A stretch of DNA of 64,000 nucleotides from Amphiura filiformis (GCF_039555335.1 NC_092628.1:30227409-30291408), one strand, 5' to 3'; positions 46,101 through 55,884 are shown, counted from the stretch's first letter. Notes: generated by a model from the sequence alone, not told the origin. A program made the numbers and translations.

Positions 46101-47598
46101 GGTGATTTTTTCACAAATTGGGTTTGTTTTGAATTTGTGATGTTATTAATGTTTTTCAAATATTGTCTGACAGTTTCCGATCAAAATATAACTGGCATCT
46201 TGTATTTTTGAGACATTTTTCAAGGCAATTGCAACTCTCAATATTGTCAATAATATTTCTAAAGGCTGATATCTCACTTTCCAATTTTATAATACCATAT
46301 TTTACGAACTCAAGATCTTCGCTTAGGAATGTCCGATTTCATTGGGGAAACCGGCGTTGTGGAGCAAAATATCTCCATATTTAAAGTCATAATGTACAAT
46401 CTTTTTTCAGAATTTACCTTTATTTTTTGGCCCGATATTTTGGCATATTTGTAATATTTACACATGTTCTAACTTAAATCTATGAGCAAACTGTCAAATT
46501 CATCCTATTTGTAGTAAAACGGGACGATTTTCTGTTGGTCCGACATAAAGTCATAATTTTTTAGATTATGACTTTATGTCGGCCACGATCGCAAACCGTA
46601 GTCTCGTACAAAACTACATGTAGCTTGGTTACGCTCCCTCCACATGTGGAGGGAGCGTAACCACGTAGGAGTCTAACTCTGAGGCCGCACTCGCTGTCCT
46701 AATCCAAATAGTGCGAGATGTTTCGAGTGATAGAGGTGAAGTTTATGATGTTGTTTCTTTGCAAATTCCCAATGTTTTCACGTCCAAATGTATTGGGAAC
46801 TTTCATAATGATTGCATATTATCATTTTAGAAGGGAAAAAAAATCTAAAAATGTAAAAAGATCGTACATTAAGGCTTTAAGATAAAAAACCTCGAAATTT
46901 ATAACCTGACATGGCACATCACATTTGTACTTCAATTGTGTAAATCAACCATGATTTTATGTTGTGTACTTCTGAACACTTGAAAATTACATTTGAACTC
47001 AAAATTAAGTTTTAAAAAAATCTTTTAAAAAAATGCATTCCACATTCGTTTTGAAACCGCCATTTGAGACAGCATTATTTTCTTTTAGCCAATGAAAAAT
47101 ATTCAGAGAATTGATGATGAACATGACATATGCTAACGGTGATCATGAAAAGGTGATTGTGGAGATATACTATTGGAGTTCTTGATGTTGAAAGTTTCTA
47201 ATTCTATAAATCCTGATTGTGTCTCAGGTAAATCATAGAACAAGTCCACATGCATGGTTCTCGTGGGTGCCCTTGTTTTTTTTTTTTTTTTTTTGGAGTA
47301 TACTTAATATATTACTTGGCTGTATGCCGTTTTTTCATTTGCAATAAAATATATTGAAGACGTAATCAATTTGAAATGATTATGAATGATCGCCACCAAG
47401 TATTTGATTTGTATATAAATCAACATATTTTAACAACTTGTGTTTGTATGTTTTTGCATTCTTTCCTTTGCAGTATTTGCGATCAACCAACTGAAAATAC
47501 AGCCGTCTGACCTGACAAGATACATTAATCAAAAATGCAACTCAATGAGCAGGTCAAACAGACGTCAGAAAGTCTCAATAGAACTTTCTTTGCTATAA
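30950..47598 (+). CDS. BEN-domain protein gene, ten exons, carried by the large transposon
   Basis: Ten exons join with correct GT/AG sites and phases to a 2,244-base reading frame (747 residues plus stop): 30950-31157, 37568-37747, 41247-41303, 41704-41754, 42113-42148, 43168-43221, 43501-44688, 45094-45206, 45588-45819, 47474-47598. Residues 1-129 form an unrecognised N-terminal region beginning MYFSIVYFPSDNSLYV. 130-195 are short linker exons, 242-409 a 21-residue repeat, about 533-591 a coiled coil, and about 656-744 a BEN-like domain. Known: BEN domains bind DNA and recruit chromatin factors. Inference: it is the element's own subterminal-repeat-binding protein. A longer start at 30872 is in frame, but MYFSIVYF looks like the true beginning. 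The coding frame is undamaged. Confidence 0.85.
31891..32554. mobile_element. Fold-back element copy B
   Basis: TGAGAACTCTAGCTTCGAAT at the left returns inverted as AAAGCTAGAGTTCTCGA at the right. The interior shows additional inverted words (GACTAGATTTTG / CAAAATCTAGTC). It is the uninterrupted relative of 28131-29181 and lies in BEN intron 1. Confidence 0.75.
33342..33560 (+). repeat. Diverged direct repeat, first copy
   Basis: Contains AGACTGCTTGATTT, CAGGCAATTGGTGAGAGACT and TTGCTTTCAGGTA. The same order occurs at 36342-36540, about 3 kb further in the same intron. Function unknown. Confidence 0.6.
33872..35892. mobile_element. 2-kb element with 29-bp inverted ends and recurrent TTCCGCTCACAT motif
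   Basis: GGCCCATTTCACGGTTAGGC followed by GCCACTTTT at the left returns inverted at 35864-35892. CAAT lies just outside both ends, suggesting a 4-bp duplication. The interior carries TTCCGCTCACA words near 34257, 34436, 34609, 34804 and 35338, most followed by GTCACATCC, plus an inverted pair at about 34960-35050 and 35127-35215. No gene was recognised, so it is non-autonomous. Confidence 0.7.
36342..36540 (+). repeat. Diverged direct repeat, second copy
   Basis: Partner of 33342-33560, with CAGGCAATTGGTGAGAGACT in common. A 70-residue frame across it has no recognised domain. Confidence 0.6.
37151..37353. mobile_element. CAGGGACTG MITE
   Basis: CAGGGACTGTCTGTTTTG at the left and CAAAAGGCAGTCCCTG at the right are inverted. 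GGGTTT is duplicated on both sides (6 bp). Interior words AGGAGAGCT recur. Part of a similar repeat lies at 39590-39660. Confidence 0.75.
37568..37747 (+). CDS. BEN gene exon 2
   Basis: The acceptor TTTTTTTACTTGACAG and donor GTAAGT bound 180 bp. It encodes KKHCNAKLELFEEEVGKILE and ends VNRDKFVAAL. The 6.4-kb intron before it holds several repeats. Confidence 0.8.
38377..38566. mobile_element. CAGGCCT MITE, copy 2 (opposite orientation)
   Basis: CAGGCTTTGTCTTTTGA at the left and TCAAAAGACAAGGCCTG at the right. The sequence is the reverse complement of 28709-28911 with modest divergence. Confidence 0.75.
38627..39332. mobile_element. Outer inverted-repeat element with nested MITE
   Basis: TTAATGGGTAAATTTTCATG followed by GGAAAATTTTCTGGACATG returns inverted at about 39294-39332. 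A second palindrome lies at 38924-39269 inside it. Confidence 0.6.
38924..39269. mobile_element. Inner MITE with TTAAGGCC ends
   Basis: TTAAGGCC, a poly-A run and TTGTGTTGCCCTCAA return inverted as TTGAGGGCAACACAACAA, poly-T and GGCCTAA. Confidence 0.6.
40762..41039. mobile_element. Palindromic MITE with poly-A interior
   Basis: AAATTGTTTGAATGGCGTAA at 40771 returns inverted as GTTACGCCAATTAAACAATT at about 41010. The interior is A- and T-rich runs. Confidence 0.55.
41247..41303 (+). CDS. BEN gene exon 3 (57 bp)
   Basis: Encodes ANERTGSTNMSSAGPSKGT. Acceptor TTTGCAG, donor GTAAGTG. Both ends are phase 1, so it can be skipped without a frameshift. Confidence 0.75.
41704..41754 (+). CDS. BEN gene exon 4 (51 bp)
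   Basis: Encodes EKEDNNTRAGSSQLHTN. Acceptor CCTGTTGCAG, donor GTAAGG; both ends phase 1. Confidence 0.72.
42113..42148 (+). CDS. BEN gene exon 5 (36 bp)
   Basis: Encodes AQNNGRKRTHAP, with the basic GRKR possibly part of a nuclear localisation signal. Acceptor CTTGTTACAG, donor GTAAGA; both ends phase 1. Confidence 0.7.
43168..43221 (+). CDS. BEN gene exon 6 (54 bp)
   Basis: Encodes GKENAGNQENCVKKQNTG. Acceptor TTTTTTACAG, donor GTAAGT; both ends phase 1. Confidence 0.72.
43501..44688 (+). CDS. BEN gene exon 7: proline-rich repeat and coiled coil
   Basis: The 1,188-bp exon starts after TTGTTTTTGCAG. It encodes a basic helix (AAIRKAKKEEKIATAHEASK), the 21-residue repeats, a Pro/Ser/Thr-rich linker, and a heptad-rich helix with EIERLRQEVRERDEEIERLR near its end. 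The donor GTAAATG follows 44688. The coiled coil suggests that the protein pairs with itself. Confidence 0.82.
43638..44141 (+). repeat. Coding minisatellite, 8 x 63 bp
   Basis: Eight in-frame copies of a unit coding for IVHAPPPPRSLATNSSSVTTA follow each other with a few substitutions (R/H/P at position 9). Near-identity at the DNA level shows recent expansion. Array length probably varies between copies. Confidence 0.92.
45094..45206 (+). CDS. BEN gene exon 8
   Basis: Encodes GNAEIRAAVGAPPVHQIPLN and ends RRGPKINKCIY. Acceptor GTTACTCTTACAG, donor GTAAGT after 45206 (phase 0). Confidence 0.78.
45588..45819 (+). CDS. BEN gene exon 9: first part of BEN-like domain
   Basis: Encodes RILQQGEPCPAGYDQIENSS, then WLAQILSENKAKSRSHTFKK, LESFFEPDEM and MTKNFPEIMNPLR. 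The helix with 'L..FF..DEM' followed by a polar loop matches the start of BEN domains ('LL..LFs.eeL..ss'). Acceptor TTTTTTATAG, donor GTAAGT. Confidence 0.75.
47474..47598 (+). CDS. BEN gene exon 10: end of BEN-like domain and stop
   Basis: The acceptor TTTCCTTTGCAG precedes FAINQLKIQPSDLTRYINQK, CNSMSRSNRRQ and a stop at 47596-47598. The helix ending 'INQKCNSMSR..RR' fits the C-terminal, basic BEN helix. Confidence 0.75.
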
Positions 47599-47883
47599 CT
47601 TGCATCACACATTTCATCGGTGGTAATACATAGTGGCATAGAGTGAGTTTTCCATGGGTGTGAGAGTTCAGAGTAAAATCTGAATTCAGATTTTTGATCT
47701 CAATTTTATCTCTTTTTTGCTCTTCCTCTGTACAAAAGTATACTAGAGCTTTCCAAATTTCAGACTTTTTCAGATTTTTTTATCTGTGGTCACTCACACC
47801 CCTGGTTTTCCAAATTTCACATTTCACATAGTGGCGTAAAGGTTTAGAGCTATCCTGTATATTATATTCAATGGCAACTCGGC

Positions 47884-48200
47884 AAGGGGTGTACACCATG
47901 GATTTTTTTTAGTTTGAGTATATCATTGAGAAATGAAAAACCTGACAATTTGATCTTCATAAGTCTGTTTCATTTTCGCAGTGTCAATTTGAAATTTAGG
48001 GGGCATCGGCTTGGAAATTGTGTCGTCGTGTGAAAGTCAAACTTTAAGGGACCATTTCTCCCAAACTACACAGTACACGCACTTTTCATGCCGACCCCCT
48101 GAAGAGTTAGGGTCTCAAATGTTCAGGTTTTTCATTTCTCATTAATATCTATCAATACCAAACCAAGAAAAAAATCCATGAGGTATGGTGTACACCCCTT
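47884..48200. mobile_element. Palindromic MITE
   Basis: AAGGGGTGTACACCATGGAT at the left returns inverted as GTATGGTGTACACCCCTT at the right; the inner GAAATGAAAAACCTGA also pairs. Confidence 0.6.
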
Positions 48201-48250
48201 GTTTAAGGCATGGAATGACCCAATAGTTATTCCTTTTTAACTATTGGGTC

Positions 48251-48735
48251 AATCCATCTCAAATCACCTAATGGGTTGGCTGGACACCCTCTCAGATTTT
48301 GTTTAAAATCACTTATATCATAGCCCTATGTGCCAAATGAACACATTTCAAACGGTAGGTCTCTACTCCTTGTCGTTTCCGAGAACCGGCCTATTAAAAA
48401 TTGGGTCAGACCCCCCTTTTTGCTTACGCATGTCGATATCCATATCTTCCCCAAGGGGTAAGCTACAGGGCTACAAATTGGAATCTAGGGTGTCTTTGAC
48501 CCAAATAACAAGATTCTGGGGTCTGGACTAAAAAAAATGTACATGTCGCGAAGCGCGTGAGCAAAAAGGGGGGGATCTGACCCAATATTTAATAGGCCAG
48601 TTCTCGGAAACGACAAGGAATAGAGACCTACCGTTTGAAATGTGTTCATTTGGCACACAGGGCTATGATATAAGTGATTTTAAACAAAATCTGAGAGGGT
48701 GACCAGCCAACCTTTTGTGAAAACTAGGTGATTTG
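48251..48735. mobile_element. Palindromic MITE with GGTTGGCTGG
   Basis: Arms of about 140 bp: GGTTGGCTGGACACCCTCTC at 48274 returns inverted, ending at 48712. The inner ACCTACCGTTTGAAATGTGT pairs closely. Weaker pairing extends to about 48251 and 48735. Confidence 0.7.
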
Positions 48736-49414
48736 AGATTTACTAACCCTATTATAAAAGATAGTTTAGTAGTTTACTTCAATTTAAATGGAATCCACTG
48801 ACAGTGCCACTCACAGATAACAGTGGAGGAGTACCGACTCTGTTATTAATAGCATATCCTTTAAACATGCTGTGCTCTGAAAAGTATTTTGTTCTTCATG
48901 TATGTCACTATGTGTTGCGACTGATGAGTTTTTGCTCTGGTTGTTAGCCAAAGAAAGGGAAATATTCTTTCTGTACGTACTTGACCTGTTCATTGATTTG
49001 CATTTGTGGATTGCTGTTTTTTTACTTGTTTTTACATATTGCAGTGTATTGACTTATGTACGAAATAATTTACATAAAGCGCTAGTAGAGTACTGTATTT
49101 GTTTCATTAACCGCCCAGGGAGCTTGACAAACAAAATCATTTTTGTTGGGCACTTTGACATTGTTCAGGCCTATATTAAAAACAAAAAGTACAAAATATT
49201 CATCCATTATCATCAGTTATGTTTTGGACCAAGATTTTGATTTGCATGCATGGACAATAATTATTAATATCACAGTTTGCTTGTTGTAAAGTCCCTGGGT
49301 GGGCACATCTATACAGTTTTAGTTCAGAAATTGAACTATTATATACATTATATAATTTAGTAGTGTAGTAACAATGGTCCTACAGTGTTAAAGGGGCACT
49401 TTGTGATCCACATC

Positions 49415-49796
49415 CAGGGTCTTAGGCAGGATTTGAAGGTTTGGGTGGGTAAATTAAAAAAACTGGGTGTGTAGATTTAAGATTTGTGTACAAAGTATAG
49501 GCTAAGGACAGGAAAAATGCGTGATGCGCAAAAAACGCTGAAAATTTAGCATTTTGGATGCAATACAATCGCAGCATTTTAGGGCTGACCACGAAAAACA
49601 GTAAAAAAATTTCAATATTGCATATATTTGAACTTTTTGGGGAGAAAAATCATGCATTTTGGTCAAAAATGTGCAAATTGCGAATTTTTGCATTTTCAAA
49701 AACTGGCGTGCGCATTTTGCTCTCAAAAATAGCGCATTTTCCCTGTGCTTAGTATAGGCCATGTGGGCAAAAACTGGGTGTGTATTTAAGACCTTG
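49415..49796. mobile_element. hAT-type non-autonomous element
   Basis: The ends CAGGGTCTTA and TAAGACCTTG are inverted. The 8-bp TCCACATC is repeated at 49407-49414 and 49797-49804, as hAT transposases make. Similar sequence occurs near 39508-39580. Confidence 0.7.
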
Positions 49797-49804
49797 TCCA
49801 CATC

Positions 49805-51470
49805 CTCATCTCCCTCACTAAAAAGGTGATATTTTTTAATACCATCAGAAACATGGGATGATTGTGTACAAAACTTTGCAGATTCAGTCATTTTACAAAA
49901 GACCATTTGTCAATATGAATTTTGGGCTGGCAACATCCCAAAATTACAACACTGGCTTATGGGACTGCCATAATACATGCAATAATAATGTATAAATCAT
50001 TATCAGAAATTGATATCCAAATCAACTGAATTTTTTAGATAGGCTTCTGTTATGGATATCTATTTAGCATGGTAAAAACGAGGATCACAAAATACCCAGT
50101 AAACAGGGCCCAGGAATTAGGTTTGTGTCATTAGATTAATACAGGCTGGTGAATATTTTCTATTTAACAAGCTTCCTTGTTGGTATATGGAAGGTAAGGA
50201 CCAACTGCTCATCATAGACTATTTACTCTTTAGCAGATATGGTGCTGGTAGATGAGAAAATTAACTTGTACACAATTTTATTGTGTGACTAGATTGAGAT
50301 TCTGTAGTTTTAACTAATTTACAGGGAATAGTTTTTACGAGTTGCCTACTAAAATGGGGACTGTATTCTTAATTAAGCATTTAAGATTATGCCATACTCT
50401 TTGTAAAGATTGAGTGTGGTAGTGACATGATATAATTCAGTGGTTGCAATTTGGAATCATGCGCATTAACCCACAGCATATACATGTATACGTAAAAGGG
50501 CAGTTTGTTGGGATGCAACCACTTAAAAGGCGAAAAAGTGTATTAAATGTAACTAGGTAATGGTAAATTTTAGAGTTGGCAAAAACGTTGCTGTCAAACT
50601 CATATTGATTGGTAAGTATTTAATCCTTGTTGCATAAATGTAGAGCTAAAGGTTTTGTCATAGTTTTGTACAATGTTAATATTTGATTTGGGAAGAAAAT
50701 AACATCTGAAATGTTAACCTTATTTCAGTTTGCTTTTTGTATTACTGCAGGTGTGTTCTCCTTCCATTCTAGTACCATGGTTGCCCAAGTCAAAAATATA
50801 CCTTGTGCCGTTTTGAGTTTGGTAGTGGTGTCCTTGTTCTAGGTTGCGTAGTACGTTTACTCGCCTATCATTCTCGGAATCACAGCATAGTACACTATCA
50901 CAGCATAGTACACTAACTATGTAAAGGCTGCACTAGACCAGACAAATTTTGATGTCACTACAAAACTCAAAACAACAAAAGGTATACTAAAGTAGTTTGC
51001 AAGATGTGTCAACCAGCTCAACCTTTATTTTGATACTAGCTGCTATATCATGCATCCAACCAGATTCCTTAATTTGGTTAAAGCACAGAATATGTATTAA
51101 CCTAAAACTGGCATGATAAACAGTTACAGATTTGGGTCTTGGTGTTTTGGTGTTGATCCCATCATGCAAATGAAAGCCAACATTTTGTTATACTTGCTAG
51201 CAGTCACGTGAGAACACAAGTCCGCTTACTAATATACATATTACGTAAGAGTAATATCTTACTGTTCTCTGCTATTCTTCAATCGTATTGTAACTACCCC
51301 AGTGACATAGCCAGGATTTTACATAGAGAATTCAAGGCAGATGGTCAAAAAGGGCTAAAAATCTTAAATATAGCAGCTAGCATCATACAAGGGCAAGATG
51401 TTGCACAGAGCCCCCTCCTCCACTGGTGCAGTAATTGACCCCTCGATTCGATCTCTTTCCAGAAAATCTC
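49805..51470. other. Right non-coding part of the large transposon
   Basis: No gene or clear repeat recognised between the hAT-type insertion and the right subterminal cluster. Confidence 0.5.
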
Positions 51471-51955
51471 TGGATAGTTACCCGATGGTCTCCCATAGGT
51501 TCCCAAAAATGTGTCCATAAAATGTTGGGTTCCCAAAAGGGAAACTACCCGATGGTTATCCGGAAAGTACCCGATGGTTATCCGGAAAGCGCCTACTGTA
51601 GGTTCCCAAACAAAAGGTTACCCGGAAAGCACCCGATGGTTACCCGGAAAGCACCCGATGGTTATCCGGAAAGCACCTACTGCAGGTTCCCAAACTAAAG
51701 GTTACCCGGAAAGCACCCGATGGTTATCCGGAAAGCACCTACTGCAGGTTCCCAAAAGTATGCCATAAGAGTACCCGGTGGGTATCCGATAGTTACCCGA
51801 TGGTTACCCGAAAGTTTTCTTAAAGTAACACATATCCTCTGAGGTATCCGCTATTTTCTGAAAAGTTACCCGATGGTTTCCCGATACCTACCTCATTTGC
51901 ATGTGAAATTTGCCGGTGTCTACCCGGTGACTATCGGGAAGTTATCCGGAAAGGT
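51471..51955 (+). repeat. Right subterminal repeat cluster
   Basis: Repeated GGTTATCCGGAAAGCACC, GTTACCCGATGG and GGTTCCCAAA words, with near-tandem units at 51540-51750. The core GGTTAYCCG is shared with the left cluster and lies mostly on the same strand, i.e. in direct rather than inverted orientation. Confidence 0.85.
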
Positions 51956-51959
51956 CTGA

Positions 51960-51973
51960 TTTTTTGCTATGGG
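51960..51973 (-). repeat. Right terminal inverted repeat of the large transposon
   Basis: TTTTTTGCTATGGG, the exact reverse complement of the left end, followed by the duplicated GT. Confidence 0.92.
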
Positions 51974-51975
51974 GT

Positions 51976-51986
51976 CACGGCTGTGT
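51976..51986. repeat. Right half of the split hairpin
   Basis: CACGGCTGTGT completes the hairpin left off at 19201; the array's AAGAACCTGTAAGAAAAAAG follows as after other copies. Confidence 0.9.
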
Positions 51987-52006
51987 AAGAACCTGTAAGA
52001 AAAAAG

Positions 52007-52036
52007 ACACAGCCGTGACTAACGTCACGGCTGTGT
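52007..52036. repeat. Hairpin repeat copy 5
   Basis: Another intact ACACAGCCGTGAC / TAAC hairpin right of the large transposon. The array therefore continued across the insertion. Confidence 0.9.
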
Positions 52037-52432
52037 AAAGAGCTCTGCATTTAATCCGCTACCACTTCACACAATTTGGCAGCAAACAATAACGGCGCCG
52101 GTATGACTACCAACTAACAGCTCCACATTTTACAACTGGGTGAGGTGTGACAAGCGAGATAAACTTTAATAGGATACAATATATTTGCTATGGAAATTAA
52201 TAAAGTTCAAGTTCAAAATATTGTCTTTTTAGTTGTGTGCATAACATTCCATTCATTTTGAATAATCAGCCCTTTCGGGTTGACAGTTGGTAATTCATCC
52301 ACCCTTTTCCCCTTTCCTTGTTTTAGGCATATATGTATATATTTGTATTTGAAATGTTGTTATTTGAAAACTTACAATCCATCATGCAGTTTGCGCTCAA
52401 AAACAAAATCATTTCTCTATGAACTAAGACAT

Positions 52433-52560
52433 AAAAGGGTGACAGATCTTTTGCAGTTGCAACACCGCGTTTATGGAATTCACTTCCTGAGCATATCAAA
52501 TAATCCAAAACCGTTGATTTTTAAAATATTATACTTAAAACACACTTGATGTGTATTGCC
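52433..52560 (+). pseudogene. LINE reverse-transcriptase C-terminus
   Basis: From 52438 the frame reads GDRSFAVATPRLWNSLPEHI K and stops. This is the hallmark C-terminal block of CR1/Jockey-like reverse transcriptases. The rest of the LINE is missing, a typical 5' truncation. Confidence 0.8.
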
Positions 52561-52565
52561 TATAT

Positions 52566-53060
52566 AACTGAATCTGGGTGGTTTCATATTGTAATAGTAG
52601 AACTTGTTTGTATGAGGCAGTACTGTCGTACTAATAAGAATATGTATGGGTTAATTTTGTATTAGAAAAACTTGTTCAATTGAGGATGTACTTACTAAGA
52701 ATCTGGATGGTTTCATATTGTAATAGTAGACCTATAACTTGTTTGTATGAGGCCGTACTAACATGACTAATAAGAATATGTATGGCTTATAAAAATTTAA
52801 AAATTTGCAATAGTTCAGCTTGTTTATATGAGGACGTACTAGTAAAATATGTATGGCTTATAAAAATTTAAAAATTTGCAATAGTTCAGCTTGTTTATGA
52901 GGACGTACTACTAAAAATCTGGAGCTTTTAAATTGTAATAGTGCAACTTGTTTGCATGAGGCCGTACTACTAATGACTTCACTTACTTTTGTAATCGTGC
53001 CAATCGTTTGTATTAGGCCGTACTATTAAGTATATGGTTAAAATTTGTAGTGTTGCAGCT
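52566..53060 (+). repeat. Degenerate tandem repeat
   Basis: Units contain CTTGTTTGTATGAGGCCGTA and ACTAAGAATCTGGATGG with period roughly 60-110 bp. A single unit is found near 10735 and another near 53350. It may be the 3' tail of the preceding LINE. Confidence 0.65.
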
Positions 53061-53519
53061 ATTGTTGCAAACTTTTTTTGCCAAATATTTTGTCACCACT
53101 TAAATAACATTATGTTAAAATATTTGCAGTAGGTTATCAAAAATGTTTTATGAAAACGTTTTATATCCGACATTTAAACGTTTTCTGACCATCTTGTATA
53201 ACCTTTTGCGAATGATGGCGAAAACGATATGTGTTTGCTGGGCATCTACCATGATTTTTGTTAAGAAAGTCTCAAGTGAGAGATTGAGATTTAATGTTCG
53301 TCTTTTATAAATAGTGTTTAAAGAATATGATTGTATGGCTTAAATTTGTAATCGTACAACTTGTTTGTATTAGGATGGCTTTGGCTCATTCTGGTGGGAT
53401 TTCTAGTTCTATAACTCAGGAGAAACACGAATTAAAGCTAATTTAAGACAGAATCGATATTCAGCACTCTGTCAAATGCGTAACTACTTATAAAATAAAG
53501 GATCAGGCCAGTAGGCCGA

Positions 53520-53842
53520 GAATAAGCCCAATCGGCATTCTAACTTCCGGTTTTTGAGAGCAGTTTTGGGACACTTTGACCTCTGACATATCGGGAAAAT
53601 TGACGAAATTATTATTAATTTTCTTATTATTGTCGTAATGTTGATCATTAAAAAAACTAAATAATTAATTTATAAAATACTAATATTTTTTTTATATTTT
53701 TTTTAATTATTGTAAAACATTTAAGATTATATTTTTTCCAATATTTCTTAATTTTCTGAAAGGTCAAAGGACAAAGTGTCCCAAAACTGCAAAAACTGTC
53801 CTACAATGCATTGCAAACTTCCAATGCCGATTTGGCTTATTG
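53520..53842. mobile_element. Palindromic MITE
   Basis: AATAAGCCCAATCGGCATTC at the left returns inverted as ATGCCGATTTGGCTTATT at the right. CAGTTTTGGGACACTTTGAC also pairs. The centre is AT-rich. Confidence 0.65.
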
Positions 53843-55476
53843 GCAAAGTTAATAGCAAAAGTATGACTTGACAATGACTTGCTATGTATCTTAATGTATT
53901 GTACTTACGGTTGTATGTTTTTGTGAGCATGAAGAGCCATTTTACAAAAATGTGCTAATTTGGCCATCAGTACATGATGACTGAAGATTATAAAAATATA
54001 CTTTTATCATCTTCTAAGCTGGAATATGAGACATGGATGATGTATGTATTCCGGTTCTAAGTAATTTAACTGGCCTATTATTTGAAAAATGGATATTTGG
54101 TTTTAAACAATATTCCTGATTTAATAAGAACGAGTGACAACAAGAAAACAGTAATATTTACACTAAGTAAGACTCAATGTGTATCTTCACGATCATCGCA
54201 TGTGAAACTTGTGGATAGTTTATAGACCAGGCTGTAGATGAGCTAGGTGTCACTTGGAGCGTAAACTTATCCCATATGGTTTTTCTAGATCAGAATTTCA
54301 TGAGGAATAAGAATATCTTGGGTAACAAGCCCCTATCCTGAACAGGCTCCCACAAAGGGGGGTTCTTTCCGGGGGTCCATTTTTAAGGATAAAATATCAT
54401 AAGTTACGTTTAAACACAATAGTGTAGAGCAAACTCTTATAAATCTCATAATGTACACCCAATTAGTAAATTAAGCCCAACATATTTGATGTGGTAACAA
54501 TCTGGAGGGTGGAAGAGTAGTAGGGGGGTCTCTAAAGGACCCCTATTTCCGAGGGGGTCCATTTTAAAGGAAAACATACCCTAAGTTACGCTTAAACACA
54601 AAATAGTATAAAGTACACTCTTTTTAATGCCAAGATTGAACCCACTTATTTAAATAAGCCTTTTATATTTGATGTGGTAACAATATGGGGGTGGGGTGTA
54701 GAAGGGGGGTCTCTAAATGGCCCCCTATTTAAAAAACAACACCAGTGAAATTTGCCTAAAGTTTATTCTTTGTTTGGTATGACCAGATTTTTATGAAGAT
54801 TAAGTATATCTTGACCAAGAAAGTCAAACTCCTTCATACAAACATCCAGCCACCAACTCCCCACCCACCCACCCCACCCCCCCCCAAACAGGGGGTGCCA
54901 TTCAGGCGTTATGAGCATTTTGAGAATATAATGTGTAATAATGTATGATACTGTAATTTCAAATAATCATGATGGAGCACATCTTACAACCTAAAATCAA
55001 AATTAATGTTGATATGTTATTCCAAAACTCGATGGCAACAATACTGTGTGGGGGTGTGTGTGGGGGGGGGCAGGGCTGGAAGAGGAAGTCTCTGAAGACC
55101 CCATATTTAATAGACAGGATGGGGTCTTTAGTCTTTAGGGAATCTTATATTATACGGTTCCAAGCATTTGGGTCCGTAATTTGTAGGAAAATACTTCATA
55201 TCATTATATTACCCTTTGGTTCAAATAGGGCACAAATACTTGTTTGTACTATAAAGTTCTACCAATTATGCTTACTTAATCCTCTGTATCGCTTTCATCG
55301 CTGTTGCCTACAAAGTCTTCACAATCATGATCTATAAACAGTTCTTGCATATCATCAGGCATAACCTTCTCGAGCCATCTCAGTTCTAGTGATTCTGTCC
55401 ATCATTGTCAGCAATGTTTCCAGCCTCATAACTACAAAGGACTGATGAGCGCCATTCTCTAGCGATAAAGTTTCAT

Positions 55477-55884
55477 CCGGGGGGGCACGCAACACAAATG
55501 ACCATACGGGTATGCTCCCCCGGAAAGACCCCTGTTTTGGGTTTTGCAGCTCCAAAAGACCCCCTATATTTGACCAAAGTAAAGCTCCGAAAGACCCTTG
55601 ATTTTGATAATTTCAGCTCTAAAACACCAAAAAATTGCTTATTCCTCATATTTCTTGTTTTTTCAAGCGATTTTCAACCAAAAAGCCAAGAAACACCCTT
55701 GATTTTGACTTTTCGCAGCTCCAAAAAAACCAATTATACTTGTTCACAGCCCGGTTCGCAGCTCCGAAAGCCCCCCTTTTACCGGTTCGCCGTCAGCTCC
55801 CAAAGACCCACCACCTCAAAATTCCGGGGAGCATACCCACCAACATTTTTGATGTGCCCCCCCACCCCCCCCCCCCCCCCCCGG
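55477..55884. mobile_element. CCGGGGG MITE inserted in the left arm
   Basis: Absent from the right arm, where AAAGTTTGATCTC is uninterrupted; GTTT is found at both junctions. The ends are CCGGGGGGGCAC and a C-rich GTGCCCCCC...CCGG; an inner pair is GGGTATGCTCCCC / GGGGAGCATACCC. The interior repeats GCAGCTCCAAAAGACCC-like units, as in the element at 4555-5049. Confidence 0.8.

Larger units (their letters stand above)
19202..51973. mobile_element. 32.8-kb tnp2-type (CACTA/EnSpm-like) DNA transposon with BEN-domain gene
   Basis: Seen: the perfect terminal inverted repeat CCCATAGCAAAAAA (19202-19215 and 51960-51973), the GT duplication outside it, and a hairpin repeat broken exactly at these points that is intact elsewhere in the window. 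Short subterminal repeats cluster within about 0.5 kb of both ends. Inside are a minus-strand tnp2-family transposase and a plus-strand ten-exon BEN-domain gene, head to head. Known: CACTA elements carry a tnp2 transposase, subterminal repeats, 2-3-bp target duplications and often a second DNA-binding protein. Odd: the ends are CCCATAGC rather than CACTA, and the length is large. Part of the length is due to later insertions, several with their own target duplications. The family assignment rests on the transposase. Confidence 0.9.

Noticed and set aside
48902-49240. A 112-residue hydrophobic frame that looks membrane-spanning
   Set aside because: It lies in AT-rich DNA after the BEN gene; T-rich sequence gives hydrophobic residues by composition, and no family was recognised.
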